Assembly: GCF_000708755.2 (NCBI RefSeq) | Contig: NZ_JGVU02000006.1 | Span: forward strand, 1-64,000 | Length of the DNA: 64,000 nucleotides | Direction of reading: 5' to 3' | Origin: Metabacillus indicus LMG 22858 | GTDB lineage: Bacteria > Bacillota > Bacilli > Bacillales > Bacillaceae | In this document: in pieces, positions 15,730 to 25,573 of the stretch | How positions within the stretch are numbered: position 1 is the stretch's first letter | How the letters are laid out: every line of letters starts with the position of its first letter | Translations under genes and position numbers: made by a program | Notes under the pieces: generated by a model | What the model was told of the DNA's origin: nothing | Databases searched by the model: none | What the model saw: the letters and a program-made list of their open reading frames with translations, nothing else

Positions 15730-15758
15730 AAAGCCCTCCTCACAAAGAGAAGGGCTTT
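15730..15758 (-). terminator. Terminator of GDSL esterase gene
   Basis: AAAGCCCT / AGGGCTTT stem extended by CTC/GAG inside, located 38 bp after the stop at 15796. Confidence 0.6.
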
Positions 15759-15795
15759 CACAAGAGGTATTCTGCTATTCAAACAGGTATAGGAG

Positions 15796-17157
15796 TCAAT
15801 TTACCCGAGCTCTTCTCCTGCTAAACAGCATCGTTCCTGCTCCAATCATAATCATGACTGCTCCAGCAGCTGTATAATTGTAAGTGGCGGTAGCTGTATC
15901 AGGCAGTTCATTTTTCTTAACAGTAACAACCGGAGTCGCGCTTTCTTCTGTTACCGGAGTTTTTTCATCTTTTTCCGTTTCGTTAACAGGTGTTTCTTCC
16001 TGAGGTTGTTCTGTCACAGGTTGCTCCTCAGCCGGCTCTTCTTCTTTTGGCGGTTCTTCTTGTGCCGGAGGTTCCTCAGCCGGAGGCTCTTCCACTGGCG
16101 GTTCTTCTTCTGCCGGCGGCTCCTCTTCTTCTTTAGAAAGGATGTTTTCGATCTTAAACGTTTTGACAGCTTCAAGCTGCTCCTGCGTTTTAACATACAC
16201 TGTATAAGTGCCGTTTTCAGGTACATCGAATGTGTTTCCGTTAATTACATTTCCTGCTGCTGAAAATTTATCAGCTGTCTGCTCGCCTGGAAGCCACTTC
16301 ATCTCTAGTACGTCCTGGTCTGCCGTTACTGTTACCTTGACAGGACCCTCTGTTTTTTCTGTTGTCGAGAAAACTATTTCTACAGTTGGAGCTGCAGGAA
16401 CCAATGATGCCAGGGCTTGATCAGCAAGTGCTCCAAGAACCTGATGTCCTGCTGCATTAGGGTGGATGTCACCCGGAATGATATAGGCAGCTTGATTACC
16501 GGAAAAAGCGCTGTATGTATCCACAAGCAATGACCCTGATGCTGCTGCGATCGGATTTAATACTTGCTGATTAACAGTTAGAGTAATTTGCTCCCCTGCT
16601 TGATGCAGCGAAAGTAAAAAGGGATCTTCACTTGCTCCAAAGGGATTGTACATGTTGTAAAAAACGACAGGTGCGGTTTGATTGTTCTGTCTGATTGTTT
16701 GCAGGATGTTTTGAAGGTTCTGAGATAGCTGTGCAGATGCTGCAGCAATCTTCTGCTGAAGTTCTGGTGTGAATTCGATAGGAGTTTGGTTTTCGATCAA
16801 TTCCTGCAGGCCTATTGCCTGAAGGTAATCGTTGCTTCCAATATTCAATGTGATGACATCTGCCTGCTGCAGAGCGAGTAAGGTTTCCTGGTTAGAGAGT
16901 GCTCCAAGAAGCTGTAATGATGTCCAGCCCGGAAAGCTGATATTGGCGACTTCTGCATTGCCTTCGTTAATCAAGTAAGGAAATGCCTGGCTTGAAGGCT
17001 TTGTTTTATCTTCCTGAAGGTTGTAGCCAAAGGTGATTGAATCTCCTAAAGCTGCGACAAATAGCTTGTCCTTCCCGCTTTCCTGCGCAAAGCCGATAGA
17101 TGCTGCAAAACTGCTCAGCAACAAGATGAAAACAAAAAGCAATGATCCTTTTTTCAT
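15796..17157 (-). CDS. Sortase-anchored SGNH/GDSL esterase
   Basis: A 453-aa surface protein. A signal peptide (1-24) is followed by an SGNH hydrolase domain (about 30-255) with block I GDSIT (Ser40), block III IGSND and block V GDIHPNAAGH carrying the Asp-His pair. After a small beta domain (260-345) comes a Pro/Glu-rich EEPP-type spacer (346-415). The end is a sorting signal: LPDTA at 418-422, a hydrophobic stretch and RRRARVN. The enzyme should therefore be an esterase or lipase attached to peptidoglycan by sortase A. Substrate unknown. ATG at 17157 follows GGGGGATAAAGAA. Confidence 0.88.
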   Translation of the reverse strand: MKKGSLLFVFILLLSSFAASIGFAQESGKDKLFVAALGDSITFGYNLQEDKTKPSSQAFPYLINEGNAEVANISFPGWTSLQLLGALSNQETLLALQQADVITLNIGSNDYLQAIGLQELIENQTPIEFTPELQQKIAAASAQLSQNLQNILQTIRQNNQTAPVVFYNMYNPFGASEDPFLLSLHQAGEQITLTVNQQVLNPIAAASGSLLVDTYSAFSGNQAAYIIPGDIHPNAAGHQVLGALADQALASLVPAAPTVEIVFSTTEKTEGPVKVTVTADQDVLEMKWLPGEQTADKFSAAGNVINGNTFDVPENGTYTVYVKTQEQLEAVKTFKIENILSKEEEEPPAEEEPPVEEPPAEEPPAQEEPPKEEEPAEEQPVTEQPQEETPVNETEKDEKTPVTEESATPVVTVKKNELPDTATATYNYTAAGAVMIMIGAGTMLFSRRRARVN

Positions 17158-17304
17158 TCTTTCTTTATCCCCCCATATTCACATTTTTTGCAAAGCCTCT
17201 TTCATTATAGAGTTAGATTTCAGAATATTCAATACTAATTGCGCATACTTCATGCCATTTCTTCCATTCTTTTTTTCCTATAAATAAAGGATTTATACAT
17301 ACAG

Positions 17305-17330
17305 AAAAGCAGCGCCCAAAGAACGCTGCC
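17305..17330 (-). terminator. inhA terminator
   Basis: GCAGCG / CGCTGC stem 12 bp after the inhA stop, followed by TTTTCTG on the minus strand. Confidence 0.65.
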
Positions 17331-17340
17331 CTTCAATGTT

Positions 17341-19737
17341 TTATTTGCGAATCCAAACCGCACCGGCGGAGTTGTCTTTCGCTTCTCCTACTACCTGGAA
17401 TTTCAGGCCGTAGTTTGGAACTTTGCGCCCTGCATCCGGAATGACATCATTGATGTAGGATCTTGAATCATCAAAGAATGTTACTCCCTTTAGTCCGTTG
17501 TAGCTGTATTCGCCGCGTGTCGGGCTGTCTACATACCATGAAGGTGACTTGTCATACGAGAATGCTGCATCTGCAATCTGGTAGCGTGTTGATTGAGTAG
17601 TTGTCAGTTTGCCGTCAAGCTGGCCGTACAGAGGAAGCGGATGAGAATCTACCACTCCAAGGAACCCTTCACCTGGATGTTCGCCGACCCAGTTGTCTGT
17701 GAAGCTGTCATCTGCATACCACACGACCATGCCTGTGTTGTATTTTGGTCCGCGTGAGAACGCAAGAGCTTTATCAGAACCTGCATAGTTTCTCCACTCA
17801 AGATAGTAGTGATGTTTAGCAAGATACGTCCCGTCAAATGCGTGGAAACCGTTTAATGTAAACTTCGCTGCACCTTCTGCGTCATCGCTGAAAAGCTGTT
17901 CGCCGTCAGCCGTTAAGACCGCGTTGTCGAGTGCAAAACCTTCAGGCGCAAGTCCTCCGTCTGTCGAGTAATCAAAGACAAGCTTCACTTTTTTGCCTGC
18001 GAATTCGCTCAAGTCGTATGACTTGTTGATCCATTTGCCGGCAGTTGTTCCTTTAGTAGCATCTCCGTCTGTTACATCTCCGCCGAGGATTTCAAGAACT
18101 TTGCTTCCGTCAGCTGTTTCTGCTTTTACAGTTAAAGCATCACATGCACAGCCGTATTCAATTTCATAATTTGCTTTGAAAGTGAATGCTGCACTTGTTT
18201 TGCCTGAAAGATCAAATTGGGGTGTTTCCATTACAGTGTGTACGTTATCACCTTTCGTACTGTGATAGTACTTTTCGCCAAACTGCGGCTGAATTGTACT
18301 TTTCACTTCTTTTTCAGGAAGGTTTACTTTCACAATACCAGGATTGTTTGACTTCGTTACACTTTGGTCGATGAATGATGCCGTTCCTTCAGCCGTTACG
18401 TCCTTGTAATTGATTTCGTGAATGTTGGCCCAGTTTCCGCCCATCATCGTCTGGAAGAATTCTTTATTCTGGGGAGAAAAACTTGTCGGTTCTGTTCCGG
18501 CAATCTCTCCGTTCCAGCTCCCTCCGCTCATGATAGACCATGAAGCAACCGGTTCACCCTGGCCTGAATACTGCGTATCATACTCATCTGGAAGGCCTAA
18601 ATCGTGTCCGAATTCATGGGCAAAAACGCCGACTGCCCCGTCTTCAGGCTGGATTGTGTAATCAAATGCAGCCATATTTCCGCCCCAGTAATCCACATCA
18701 GCCTCGGTGCCAGGTACAGGGAATACACCGTCTAATGTCCAGCGGTGTGACCAGATTGCGTTGCTCTCAAGCTTTCCGCCGCCTGCTTCCTGTCCTGTTC
18801 CCGCATGGACAATCATCAAGTGGTCGACAAGACCGTCCGGCTCATTTTGATTGCCGTCACCGTCAAGGTCATACAAATCAAATTCATCATAGTCTGCGAG
18901 ATTCATGCCTGATGAGGCTGCAGCTTTTAGAGATTCTTTTACAAGATCACGAGGTCCAAGCGGGGCAAGGTTATCGTGTCCCCCTGCCGGATTATCATCT
19001 CCGTAGTCAGCAGCTTTTCCCGGAACCGTCAGCCACTCAGAAACCGTACCGTCTACTGTGTAGCTGCCGCCGGATTGCTCTTCATAGAATTGCTTAAAGG
19101 TAGGAACTTTCTTTCCGTCCAGAAGCTGAAACGGCTTGTCCCCAAACAGCATGTTTTCATAATGCTCCTTGCTGAAATCATTTGAATACATGTAGCCTTC
19201 TTCTTTAATGATATTGTTGTGTTTAAAATCTTCAAATTCAACAAGCAAAATCAAGACTTTATCTTCTCTGACTGCACCGTTATAACCTGCTTGTTTTGCA
19301 GGTTTCACATTAACAAAACCGTCTTTTTTGCCTTTTTTCAGCTTTTCATGCCCTTTAGCAAGCTGCTTTGTCAGCTGCTTTTTTTGTTTGGTTAAGAAGT
19401 CTTTTGATTTTTCATCCAGATCATATTCTCCATGTGAATGACCGTCTTCTTCTGTATGCAAATCAGCAGCAGGCTTTTCACCTTGCTTTTTTTCAATATA
19501 GTTTTTCACAGCTGCGGCAGTCTCTTTGTCGCTTGCCTTTTTCGGGATGATTCCCTGTTTCTTCAAAGCGTCAGCCAGACGCTCTTCATTAATAATATTC
19601 ATATCAATCGGCGCAGACAAAGCCGTTTGTGTGTTTTCCTGCACGGGCTGCTTGGCGAAAGCTGCCGGTGCAAACAGGCCTGCCGTCAAGCTTGCAGCCA
19701 GAATCGACGTTCCAAGTTTCTTGCTCCAGTTATTCAA
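17341..19737 (-). CDS. inhA: Immune inhibitor A, M6 metalloprotease
   Basis: A secreted zinc metalloprotease of about 798 aa that in related bacilli degrades host antimicrobial peptides and matrix proteins. A signal peptide ([21 protein letters not shown]) is followed by a propeptide. The catalytic domain has [14 protein letters not shown] (HExxHxxGxxD) at about 374-387, and the VEG/MAM-like beta domains follow. The TTG at 19737 is chosen because GGGAGGGG lies 7 nt before it; the longer frame from 19767 adds residues ahead of the signal peptide. Length and domain order fit InhA/Ina. In a soil Bacillus it may be nutritional rather than virulent. Confidence 0.9.
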   Translation of the reverse strand: MNNWSKKLGTSILAASLTAGLFAPAAFAKQPVQENTQTALSAPIDMNIINEERLADALKKQGIIPKKASDKETAAAVKNYIEKKQGEKPAADLHTEEDGHSHGEYDLDEKSKDFLTKQKKQLTKQLAKGHEKLKKGKKDGFVNVKPAKQAGYNGAVREDKVLILLVEFEDFKHNNIIKEEGYMYSNDFSKEHYENMLFGDKPFQLLDGKKVPTFKQFYEEQSGGSYTVDGTVSEWLTVPGKAADYGDDNPAGGHDNLAPLGPRDLVKESLKAAASSGMNLADYDEFDLYDLDGDGNQNEPDGLVDHLMIVHAGTGQEAGGGKLESNAIWSHRWTLDGVFPVPGTEADVDYWGGNMAAFDYTIQPEDGAVGVFAHEFGHDLGLPDEYDTQYSGQGEPVASWSIMSGGSWNGEIAGTEPTSFSPQNKEFFQTMMGGNWANIHEINYKDVTAEGTASFIDQSVTKSNNPGIVKVNLPEKEVKSTIQPQFGEKYYHSTKGDNVHTVMETPQFDLSGKTSAAFTFKANYEIEYGCACDALTVKAETADGSKVLEILGGDVTDGDATKGTTAGKWINKSYDLSEFAGKKVKLVFDYSTDGGLAPEGFALDNAVLTADGEQLFSDDAEGAAKFTLNGFHAFDGTYLAKHHYYLEWRNYAGSDKALAFSRGPKYNTGMVVWYADDSFTDNWVGEHPGEGFLGVVDSHPLPLYGQLDGKLTTTQSTRYQIADAAFSYDKSPSWYVDSPTRGEYSYNGLKGVTFFDDSRSYINDVIPDAGRKVPNYGLKFQVVGEAKDNSAGAVWIRK

Positions 19738-20020
19738 GTGCGGTCCCCTCCCAATTTGTAAGAACATGTAGAATTTTCTGTTTTTTCTACACGTATAAAG
19801 ATACCATACTATGAAAAACTTGGAATTGGCCTATTATCCTATAATCGGAAATATTTTACTAGTATAATAGATCATCCGATTGGAAAAAGAACTGAAACAA
19901 TGGACCTACTATAACCTTAAGGCATGAGGGAAAAAGGAAGCATAATCCATCTGCCACCCCCAGAAAATCCGCCTTTTCCTTCAATAGTGTATTGAAATAG
20001 ACGATGCTTGGAGGGAAACG

Positions 20021-20338
20021 ATGGAGTCCTACGTAAAAGATTCTCTGCAAAAATGGAAAGAAGACATGCTGCAGCAAAAAAATGAAATTGATGCTGAGTA
20101 CGAGAAAGTAAAAAGCGAGCTTCAGCTGTATTCCTATAAGTTCGGCATTACGAAACAAGTGATTCAATCCACGATCAATGACGAGATCATCAGCACGATC
20201 AAAACCACTTACCAGAAGCCATTTGAAGAAAAGTTCAATGAACTGAAACTGTACATAAAAGAATTGGATGAAAAGCGAAGAGTCTATCAGATGTTTGTAG
20301 AGAAGATTGAAAAGGTAAGTGAGACGGACGAAAATTAA
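20021..20338 (+). CDS. Small coiled-coil protein, unknown function
   Basis: A 105-aa acidic/basic helical protein with extensive coiled-coil character (KWKEDMLQQKNEIDAEYEKV and KFNELKLYIKELDEKRRVYQ). No signal peptide or membrane segment. ATG at 20021 has GGAGGG 5-6 nt upstream. No family recognised. Transcribed alone towards a terminator shared with the convergent hydrolase gene. Confidence 0.65.
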   Translation: MESYVKDSLQKWKEDMLQQKNEIDAEYEKVKSELQLYSYKFGITKQVIQSTINDEIISTIKTTYQKPFEEKFNELKLYIKELDEKRRVYQMFVEKIEKVSETDEN

Positions 20339-20371
20339 GCAGATATCCCTGAGGCGGATTTCTGCTTTTTA
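20337..20371 (+). terminator. Terminator
   Basis: AGCAGATATCC / GGATTTCTGCT imperfect stem followed by TTTTT, immediately after the coiled-coil gene. Confidence 0.75.
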
Positions 20372-20377
20372 TTTACG

Positions 20378-20401
20378 AAAAAAAGCCGGTTTCCCGGCTT
20401 T
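20378..20401 (-). terminator. Terminator of MBL hydrolase gene
   Basis: AAAGCCGG / CCGGCTTT stem followed by a U run on the minus strand; it overlaps the stop codon of the hydrolase gene. Confidence 0.75.
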
Positions 20402-21239
20402 AATGAAGATACTTTCCATGACCTGGAATGGCCAGCTTTTCAAAGTCCCTGCTCAAAAGGGCAAGACCTTCACGCAGTTCTTCTCCAGATACCGGCACAC
20501 CATGCCCCGTTATTGCTGTGGAAGGCTTTAAGGATTCCAGTGTTTTGACAGATTCCCATGCCGCCTGCCAATCTGTGGTGAAGTATCTTGGCGGACCTGA
20601 GATTTCCTGTTTTTGTGTAAACACTTTGTAGAGGGAGTCCTGCCTCACGGTTACAAACGCATCCCCTGCGATCAGCGTTCGGTCGGATTCCCTGAAAAAT
20701 GAGACATGTCCTGGTGTGTGGCCGGGAGTATGAACCCATTTCCAATCTGACAGCCCAGGAATCATCCCGTCTGGTTCAAACGGCTTGATCCGGTCCTTAA
20801 GATTGATGGATTCGTTCGGAAACATTTTTGACAGTTTCGCGACCATTCCGCCTTCTGCACTTGGGTCCGGTTCTGGATAATCTTTCTGGCCTGTTAAAAA
20901 AGGAATTTCCAGTTCATGAGCATACACCGGCACCTGCCATTGTTCAACAAGTTCCACAATTCCACCTACATGGTCAAAATGCCCGTGTGTCAGCAGAATC
21001 GCTTTTGGAGCAGCATCAATTCCGCCATGTGCTTCAAACGCTTTTTTAATGGCGTCTGCAGAGTGGGGCATCCCTGCATCAATGACATACCAGTCGTCCC
21101 CGCTTCTCATAAATACTACGTTTACCACCTGGTTTGTATAGCAGTAAATCCCGGGAAGCACATCCATTTCAAGTCCGCTCATGACAGATGTTACCGGGAT
21201 GAACTTATGCTCAAAAGGGCTCTCCATGTTATCGTCCAT
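20400..21239 (-). CDS. Metallo-beta-lactamase-fold hydrolase
   Basis: A 279-aa MBL-fold enzyme. The binuclear metal motif THGHFDHVGG (HxHxDH) is in the first half. Further ligands are probably HTPGHTPGHVSF, the Asp in LIAGDAFV and a C-terminal TGHG. The family covers glyoxalase II-like thioesterases, lactonases and others; no specific substrate is apparent. The ATG at 21239 follows AGGAGG with 8-nt spacing, better than an in-frame codon 27 nt upstream. Monocistronic. Confidence 0.85.
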   Translation of the reverse strand: MDDNMESPFEHKFIPVTSVMSGLEMDVLPGIYCYTNQVVNVVFMRSGDDWYVIDAGMPHSADAIKKAFEAHGGIDAAPKAILLTHGHFDHVGGIVELVEQWQVPVYAHELEIPFLTGQKDYPEPDPSAEGGMVAKLSKMFPNESINLKDRIKPFEPDGMIPGLSDWKWVHTPGHTPGHVSFFRESDRTLIAGDAFVTVRQDSLYKVFTQKQEISGPPRYFTTDWQAAWESVKTLESLKPSTAITGHGVPVSGEELREGLALLSRDFEKLAIPGHGKYLH

Positions 21240-21295
21240 CGCTGATACCTCCTGATTTTCATTCAAGAAGATAGTATCCTCACGACCCTGACAAT

Positions 21296-22249
21296 CTATT
21301 CACAGACAAGAACCTGTCTTGAGAACATTTGTTTTCGGACAGTGCATCTGTCGATGATGGCAAAGCCTGCTTCGATAATCATGTGATCCATCGTTTCACT
21401 CGTGACAATGACTGCGCGATCTGCAATGCGTCTTGCGTGCCTGATGATATCAAGCTGCTCTTCAGGGGTAGCATGTGTATAAAGATTGTAAGGCATATCG
21501 ATGATGGCCGCGTCATACTTTCCATTTACCTCTGCAATCGGAGATACTTTCACATCACACTCATAGCCGAAATGGGCAATATTTTCTCTGGAGCCATCCA
21601 CGACAAGAGGGTTGATGTCACGGCCGGCAATATTAATTCCCATTGAAAGAGCTTCAACGAGCACTGTCCCTATTCCACAGCATGGATCGATTGCCTTTAC
21701 TCCTGCCGGATGCGGGACCGCAATGTTAGCCGCTGCTCTGGCAACCCTTGTACTGAGAGCGGTTGAATATTCCCTGGGCTTTTTCACATGGTGCAGATAT
21801 ACAGGTTCGGCTTTAGTATAGTTTCCAAAATACCAGCGTCCTTCGTGTACTGTAATCCCAAAAACCTGATCAGGATTCCGGACATCTGCTTCTGCTTTAA
21901 ACGGCCAGCCTACTCTGCGTTCAATCTTCCGCCGTTCGTCATAACTGATTTGTTCTGAGTCATCGAGGTCATTGATTTTAAGAAAAATAATCTTAAACGT
22001 ATCCGGCCCAATATCAATCTCGCCAACCTGCTGAACGATATCTTCTACTTCATTTCCTTCATATAAAATCTCTATGCGCTCTTTCATAAAAGGGCTTCTG
22101 CTTGGATCAATGCAGGTGCTGCTTTTCAGGCAGTGTCCTTCCGGCTGAACGCCAAAAAAAGACCGCATTTCCAGCTTGCATAGTTCAAGCTCTTCTTGTG
22201 TGCTTGCAAACGTATAAATATAGGCCGGTTTCCGGCTTTGATTCTGCAA
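21296..22249 (-). CDS. TRM11-like RNA methyltransferase
   Basis: A 317-aa SAM-dependent methyltransferase. An N-terminal THUMP-like region (about 10-150) is followed by a Rossmann domain with the SAM loop DPCCGIGTV (188-196) and the catalytic-type motif DMPYNLY (251-257), the D/NPPY equivalent of base-amine methyltransferases. This matches the bacterial TRM11/TrmG10-like group, which modifies guanine N2 in tRNA in archaea and eukaryotes; the RNA target in Bacillus is not established. Start is TTG with AAAGGATGGG upstream. Lone gene. Confidence 0.8.
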   Translation of the reverse strand: MQNQSRKPAYIYTFASTQEELELCKLEMRSFFGVQPEGHCLKSSTCIDPSRSPFMKERIEILYEGNEVEDIVQQVGEIDIGPDTFKIIFLKINDLDDSEQISYDERRKIERRVGWPFKAEADVRNPDQVFGITVHEGRWYFGNYTKAEPVYLHHVKKPREYSTALSTRVARAAANIAVPHPAGVKAIDPCCGIGTVLVEALSMGINIAGRDINPLVVDGSRENIAHFGYECDVKVSPIAEVNGKYDAAIIDMPYNLYTHATPEEQLDIIRHARRIADRAVIVTSETMDHMIIEAGFAIIDRCTVRKQMFSRQVLVCE

Positions 22250-22384
22250 TCATTTCCCATCCTTTAGCGTTAAAAATATGCATCTATAAAACCATAGCTG
22301 TATTCTAAAAGAAAAGCAATTCTTCCGGCGCGTAAAAATGACTTTCCAGGAGAATCCTACGGATAAAAGGAGAGTGATCGTTCA

Positions 22385-22576
22385 ATGAGAGATAAACACG
22401 CTCAAACGTCCGAAGGATTAAATCAAATCGTTGAAATCATTAATGCAAAAGGCGATCAAGGAGAACTGACAGACATCGTGAATCAGGCTGAAGAACATCT
22501 CCTCTGCAGCGACGACCTTTTCGACCGGCAGCTTTTTGCAATCGTGGACGATACTGTCAGCGAAAAGGAAGAATGA
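22385..22576 (+). CDS. Small acidic hypothetical protein
   Basis: A 63-residue acidic protein with no signal or membrane segment and a helical middle (GLNQIVEIINAKG, DIVNQAEEHLL). ATG at 22385 has AAAGGAG 12 nt upstream, a slightly long spacing. A terminator follows closely, supporting an independent transcript. Family not recognised. Confidence 0.6.
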   Translation: MRDKHAQTSEGLNQIVEIINAKGDQGELTDIVNQAEEHLLCSDDLFDRQLFAIVDDTVSEKEE

Positions 22577-22596
22577 AAGAGACTGGGCAGAGAACC

Positions 22597-22632
22597 AAAA
22601 AATCCGAACTGTGAAAATAGTTCGGATTTTTT
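22597..22632 (+). terminator. Terminator
   Basis: AAAATCCGAACT / AGTTCGGATTTT stem with a T run. Confidence 0.88.
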
Positions 22633-22659
22633 GTAATGGATTAGCTTTCTCGGATCTTT

Positions 22660-22698
22660 ATAACCCTTCAGCTCTCACACATCCGCATGAAGGGTTAT
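22660..22698 (-). terminator. dbpA terminator
   Basis: ATAACCCTTCA / TGAAGGGTTAT 11-bp stem with a long loop, 34 bp after the helicase stop codon. Confidence 0.6.
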
Positions 22699-22731
22699 TT
22701 CTCAGATTCTAATGCCATTCTCCAAAATCAT

Positions 22732-24174
22732 TCACTTTTTTGCTTCATGTACCTTCAGAAGTTTCCCTTTAACAGTGGTCGTTTTCATGGCTTTTAAGAC
22801 GGAGGGCCCTTTTCCGTTCAGTATATCTACGTATGAAACATTTTCCTGTATGGAAATGATCCCAATGTCATCCGCCGTGATGCCGGGAAGGTTTGAAATC
22901 GTCCCGACAAAATCAACGGCTCTGATTTTCTTTTTCTTTCCGCCGTTAAAATAAAGTTTCATGATGCCTTTATTCAACTGCGCACTTTTATCTTTTTTCA
23001 TTACAGGCTTTGACGTTCGTTTTTCTTCAAAAGCCGGTTTGGCAGCTGCCGTTTCTTCATGAGTTGGAGCATCTGTTCTGCGGATGGCGAATCCGATATA
23101 GTCCTCAATCTCCGCTGTCATTCTTTCTTCATTTGGCACGGCAAACGTTATGGCCTTTCCTTTTTTCCCTGCTCTTCCGGTCCTGCCTGTTCTGTGAACA
23201 TAGCTTTCTTTTTCAAGGGGAAGATCGTAATTGATGACAAGGGATACGTTGTCAACGTCGATTCCCCTTGCCGCGACATCTGTTGCAATTAAGTAGCGGA
23301 ATGCTCCTTTTTTGAAATCATCCATGACAGAAAAACGATCTTCCTGAACGAGTCCGCCATGAATTTTTCCGCATGGATAGCCAGCACGGCTGAGCTTCCT
23401 CTCGAGTAAATCCACTCTCTCCTGCGTTCTGCAAAAAAGAATGCAGCTGTCAGGATTTTCGATCACCGTTACTGCTTTAGCAAGTGAAAACTTATCATCC
23501 TCTGAAACAGTGATCAGCGAATGGTCAATGTCAGACGTCGTTAATCCTGATGCCTTTATTTCAATTTGGACCGGATCGTTCATATATTTGTCGCACAGCT
23601 TTTCAACATCATCAGGAAGCGTAGCTGAAAAGAGCATCGATATCCGCTCTTTCGGCAGTTCTTCCATAATGGCCGCCACTTGATCGATAAACCCCATATT
23701 CAGCATCTCATCAGCTTCATCTATAATTAAAAAGCGCAATTTCTCGAGAGGAAAAGTGCCTTTTTCAATGTGATCAAGAACTCTTCCGGGTGTTCCCGCA
23801 ACGATGTGCGTCTTCTGCTTCAATTCTGTTTTTTGACGTTCAAATGGCTGTTTCCCATAAATAGCCGCTGCTTTAATTCGTTTGAATCTCCCAATATTTG
23901 TGAGATCTTCTTTTATTTGTGCCGCAAGTTCCCTTGTCGGAGTCAAAACCAGCGCCTGGGGCTTATTCTCCTCCCATTCAACAAGCTCACACAGAGGAAT
24001 GCCGAACGCTGCTGTTTTCCCGCTGCCTGTCTGGGATTTAACCACCAGATCTTTTTGCTGCAGGGCAGCAGGGATCACTTGTTTCTGTACTTCAGTCGGC
24101 TGGGTATAGCTTAATTTATCTAAAGCTTTAAGCAGATTAGAGCTTAATTTGTAATCTGAAAATCCGTTTTTCAT
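22732..24174 (-). CDS. dbpA: DEAD-box RNA helicase DbpA (YxiN-type)
   Basis: A 480-aa ATP-dependent RNA helicase acting in 50S ribosome assembly. It has the Q motif (YTQPTEVQ), Walker [10 protein letters not shown], Walker B IDEADEML, motif III SAT, and motif [15 protein letters not shown]. The C-terminal about 75 residues ([19 protein letters not shown]) form the DbpA RNA-binding domain, which in DbpA/YxiN recognises hairpin 92 of 23S rRNA. That domain separates it from CshA and CshB. Monocistronic, between convergent and co-directional genes. Confidence 0.92.
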   Translation of the reverse strand: MKNGFSDYKLSSNLLKALDKLSYTQPTEVQKQVIPAALQQKDLVVKSQTGSGKTAAFGIPLCELVEWEENKPQALVLTPTRELAAQIKEDLTNIGRFKRIKAAAIYGKQPFERQKTELKQKTHIVAGTPGRVLDHIEKGTFPLEKLRFLIIDEADEMLNMGFIDQVAAIMEELPKERISMLFSATLPDDVEKLCDKYMNDPVQIEIKASGLTTSDIDHSLITVSEDDKFSLAKAVTVIENPDSCILFCRTQERVDLLERKLSRAGYPCGKIHGGLVQEDRFSVMDDFKKGAFRYLIATDVAARGIDVDNVSLVINYDLPLEKESYVHRTGRTGRAGKKGKAITFAVPNEERMTAEIEDYIGFAIRRTDAPTHEETAAAKPAFEEKRTSKPVMKKDKSAQLNKGIMKLYFNGGKKKKIRAVDFVGTISNLPGITADDIGIISIQENVSYVDILNGKGPSVLKAMKTTTVKGKLLKVHEAKK

Positions 24175-24269
24175 TTGTCCTGAACCTCAATTTCATTTGT
24201 TTTATCACGTGTGCTTCGGGTAAATATTCATTATACCCTTTATTAGACGGAATTAGATTTATGACCGCA

Positions 24270-24308
24270 AAAAAAAATACCGTAAATCTCCTGGGAGATT
24301 CACGGTAT
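24270..24308 (-). terminator. Terminator of YocH-like gene
   Basis: ATACCGTAAATCTCC / GGAGATTCACGGTAT 15-bp stem (one mismatch) followed by a run of U on the minus strand, 12 bp after the stop. Confidence 0.9.
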
Positions 24309-24319
24309 CTATCAATCTA

Positions 24320-25090
24320 TCAGTTTAAAACTTTCACATTTACTTCGCGCTTGCCAAATGCAACTGCTGCATCTTGTGTAGGAATGAACACATCAATGCG
24401 GTCGCCTTTAATCGCTCCGCCAGTATCCTCTGCTGTTGCATAGCCGTAGCCCTCAACATATACTTTCGAGCCAAGCGGAATCACATTAGGATCAACTGCA
24501 ATTACTTTCTTGTCAGGATTTGCTCTTAAATCAACGCCTGTAGCCGTTGTTCCTGAGCAGCCGTCACAAAAAGCGGTATAAGCTGTTGCTGTAACTGTCA
24601 TTTCTTTTGCAACGCTCTCTTCTTTTACATCATTTTCTGAAACCGCGCTTGCAGAAGCCTCATTTACAGACGGGTTTGTGTCCTTAGGCTTTTCGCTAGC
24701 TTTTGCAGGAGCAGGGGCAGGCTTGCCATTATCTGCATCACTGTAAACCACCAATTCCTGTCCAGGGTGGATCAGGTCGCTTTGAAGATCGTTTTTACCT
24801 TTAATATGTTCAACACTTGCTCCGAATTTTTCTCCGATGCTCCATAAAGTGTCTCCGGCAACGACTGTGTAAACTTCCTCATCTGATACTTTTAATGTAT
24901 TGTCTGCCATGATTATGTCTGATGATAATCCGTTCCAGCTTTTAATATCTTCTACTGAAACGTTATGTTCTTTGGATAGGCTGTAAAGAGTGTCACCCTT
25001 CTCCACTACGACCTCTTCTGCCTGTGCGCTAAATCCTGCTGTCGTTGTTAGTGCAGCTGCTGCTGCTAATGAAAAGATTGTTTTTTTCAT
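24320..25090 (-). CDS. YocH-like cell-wall protein (LysM x2 + 3D domain)
   Basis: A 256-aa secreted peptidoglycan-binding, probably lytic protein. Signal peptide (1-24), two LysM modules (about 28-70 and 73-117, each starting VEKGDTLYSLS or VVAGDTLWSIG), an Ala/Pro/Glu-rich linker, and a C-terminal 3D domain of the MltA/RlpA double-psi barrel type with its three aspartates in AEDTGGAIKGDRIDVF. B. subtilis YocH has the same order and is a WalKR-controlled muramidase-like protein. The ATG at 25090 follows GGAGGAGGAAAAATA. Upstream, TGTTAC and TGTAAT half-sites occur but with 3 rather than 5 bp spacing. Confidence 0.85.
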   Translation of the reverse strand: MKKTIFSLAAAAALTTTAGFSAQAEEVVVEKGDTLYSLSKEHNVSVEDIKSWNGLSSDIIMADNTLKVSDEEVYTVVAGDTLWSIGEKFGASVEHIKGKNDLQSDLIHPGQELVVYSDADNGKPAPAPAKASEKPKDTNPSVNEASASAVSENDVKEESVAKEMTVTATAYTAFCDGCSGTTATGVDLRANPDKKVIAVDPNVIPLGSKVYVEGYGYATAEDTGGAIKGDRIDVFIPTQDAAVAFGKREVNVKVLN

Positions 25091-25431
25091 TATTTTTCCT
25101 CCTCCTTCAGCAATCGATGTTTCCCATCTTAGCATAAAAAAGAGGCTTGTAAAAAACAGTGAGATAATAAATCCATTACAAATGTAACAGCACGATAACA
25201 ATCACCTTACTAAATAACTGAAAATTCCCACTATATTCCTTAGTTTCCTGCAAAAAATCAGCAGAAATAGTTCGTTTTTCACCATATTCAAATACTAAAT
25301 TTCTTCTTATCAGGACCTATGATATGGCCCTATATAAGGGATGCATCCTAAAATTTCTTCTCTTTATTTGAAACAAACCGCCATGAAAATCCGTCTTATA
25401 TGTAAGAAGAAAAAACAAAGGGGAAATGAAA

Positions 25432-25533
25432 ATGGGGAAATTACTTAAAAAGCTGGATATGACAAAACAAGACCTTCTGTTTGGCATTGCAGGGTCATTG
25501 CTGATAGCTTCATTCGTGCAGTTTATCGCTTAA
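25432..25533 (+). CDS. 33-residue membrane peptide
   Basis: A very short gene encoding a basic N-terminus (MGKLLKKLDMTKQD) and a single hydrophobic helix (LLFGIAGSLLIASFVQFIA). The ATG at 25432 has AAAGGGG with 8-nt spacing, and a strong terminator begins 8 bp after the stop, so it looks like a real monocistronic gene. It could be a small membrane regulator or a toxin-like peptide; no family was recognised and no antisense RNA was identified. Confidence 0.6.
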   Translation: MGKLLKKLDMTKQDLLFGIAGSLLIASFVQFIA

Positions 25534-25540
25534 AAACGTC

Positions 25541-25569
25541 AAAAACCCCTTGAACAAAAGGGGTTTTTT
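25541..25569 (+). terminator. Terminator of membrane-peptide gene
   Basis: AAAAACCCCTT / AAGGGGTTTTT stem with an ACAA-type loop and T run. A-rich on the other strand, so it may also end the convergent TauE gene. Confidence 0.88.
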
Positions 25570-25573
25570 CTTT

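Noticed and set aside
25100-25200. WalR binding site upstream of the YocH-like gene
   Set aside because: TGTTAC and TGTAAT half-sites occur but are spaced by 3 bp, not the required 5 bp.
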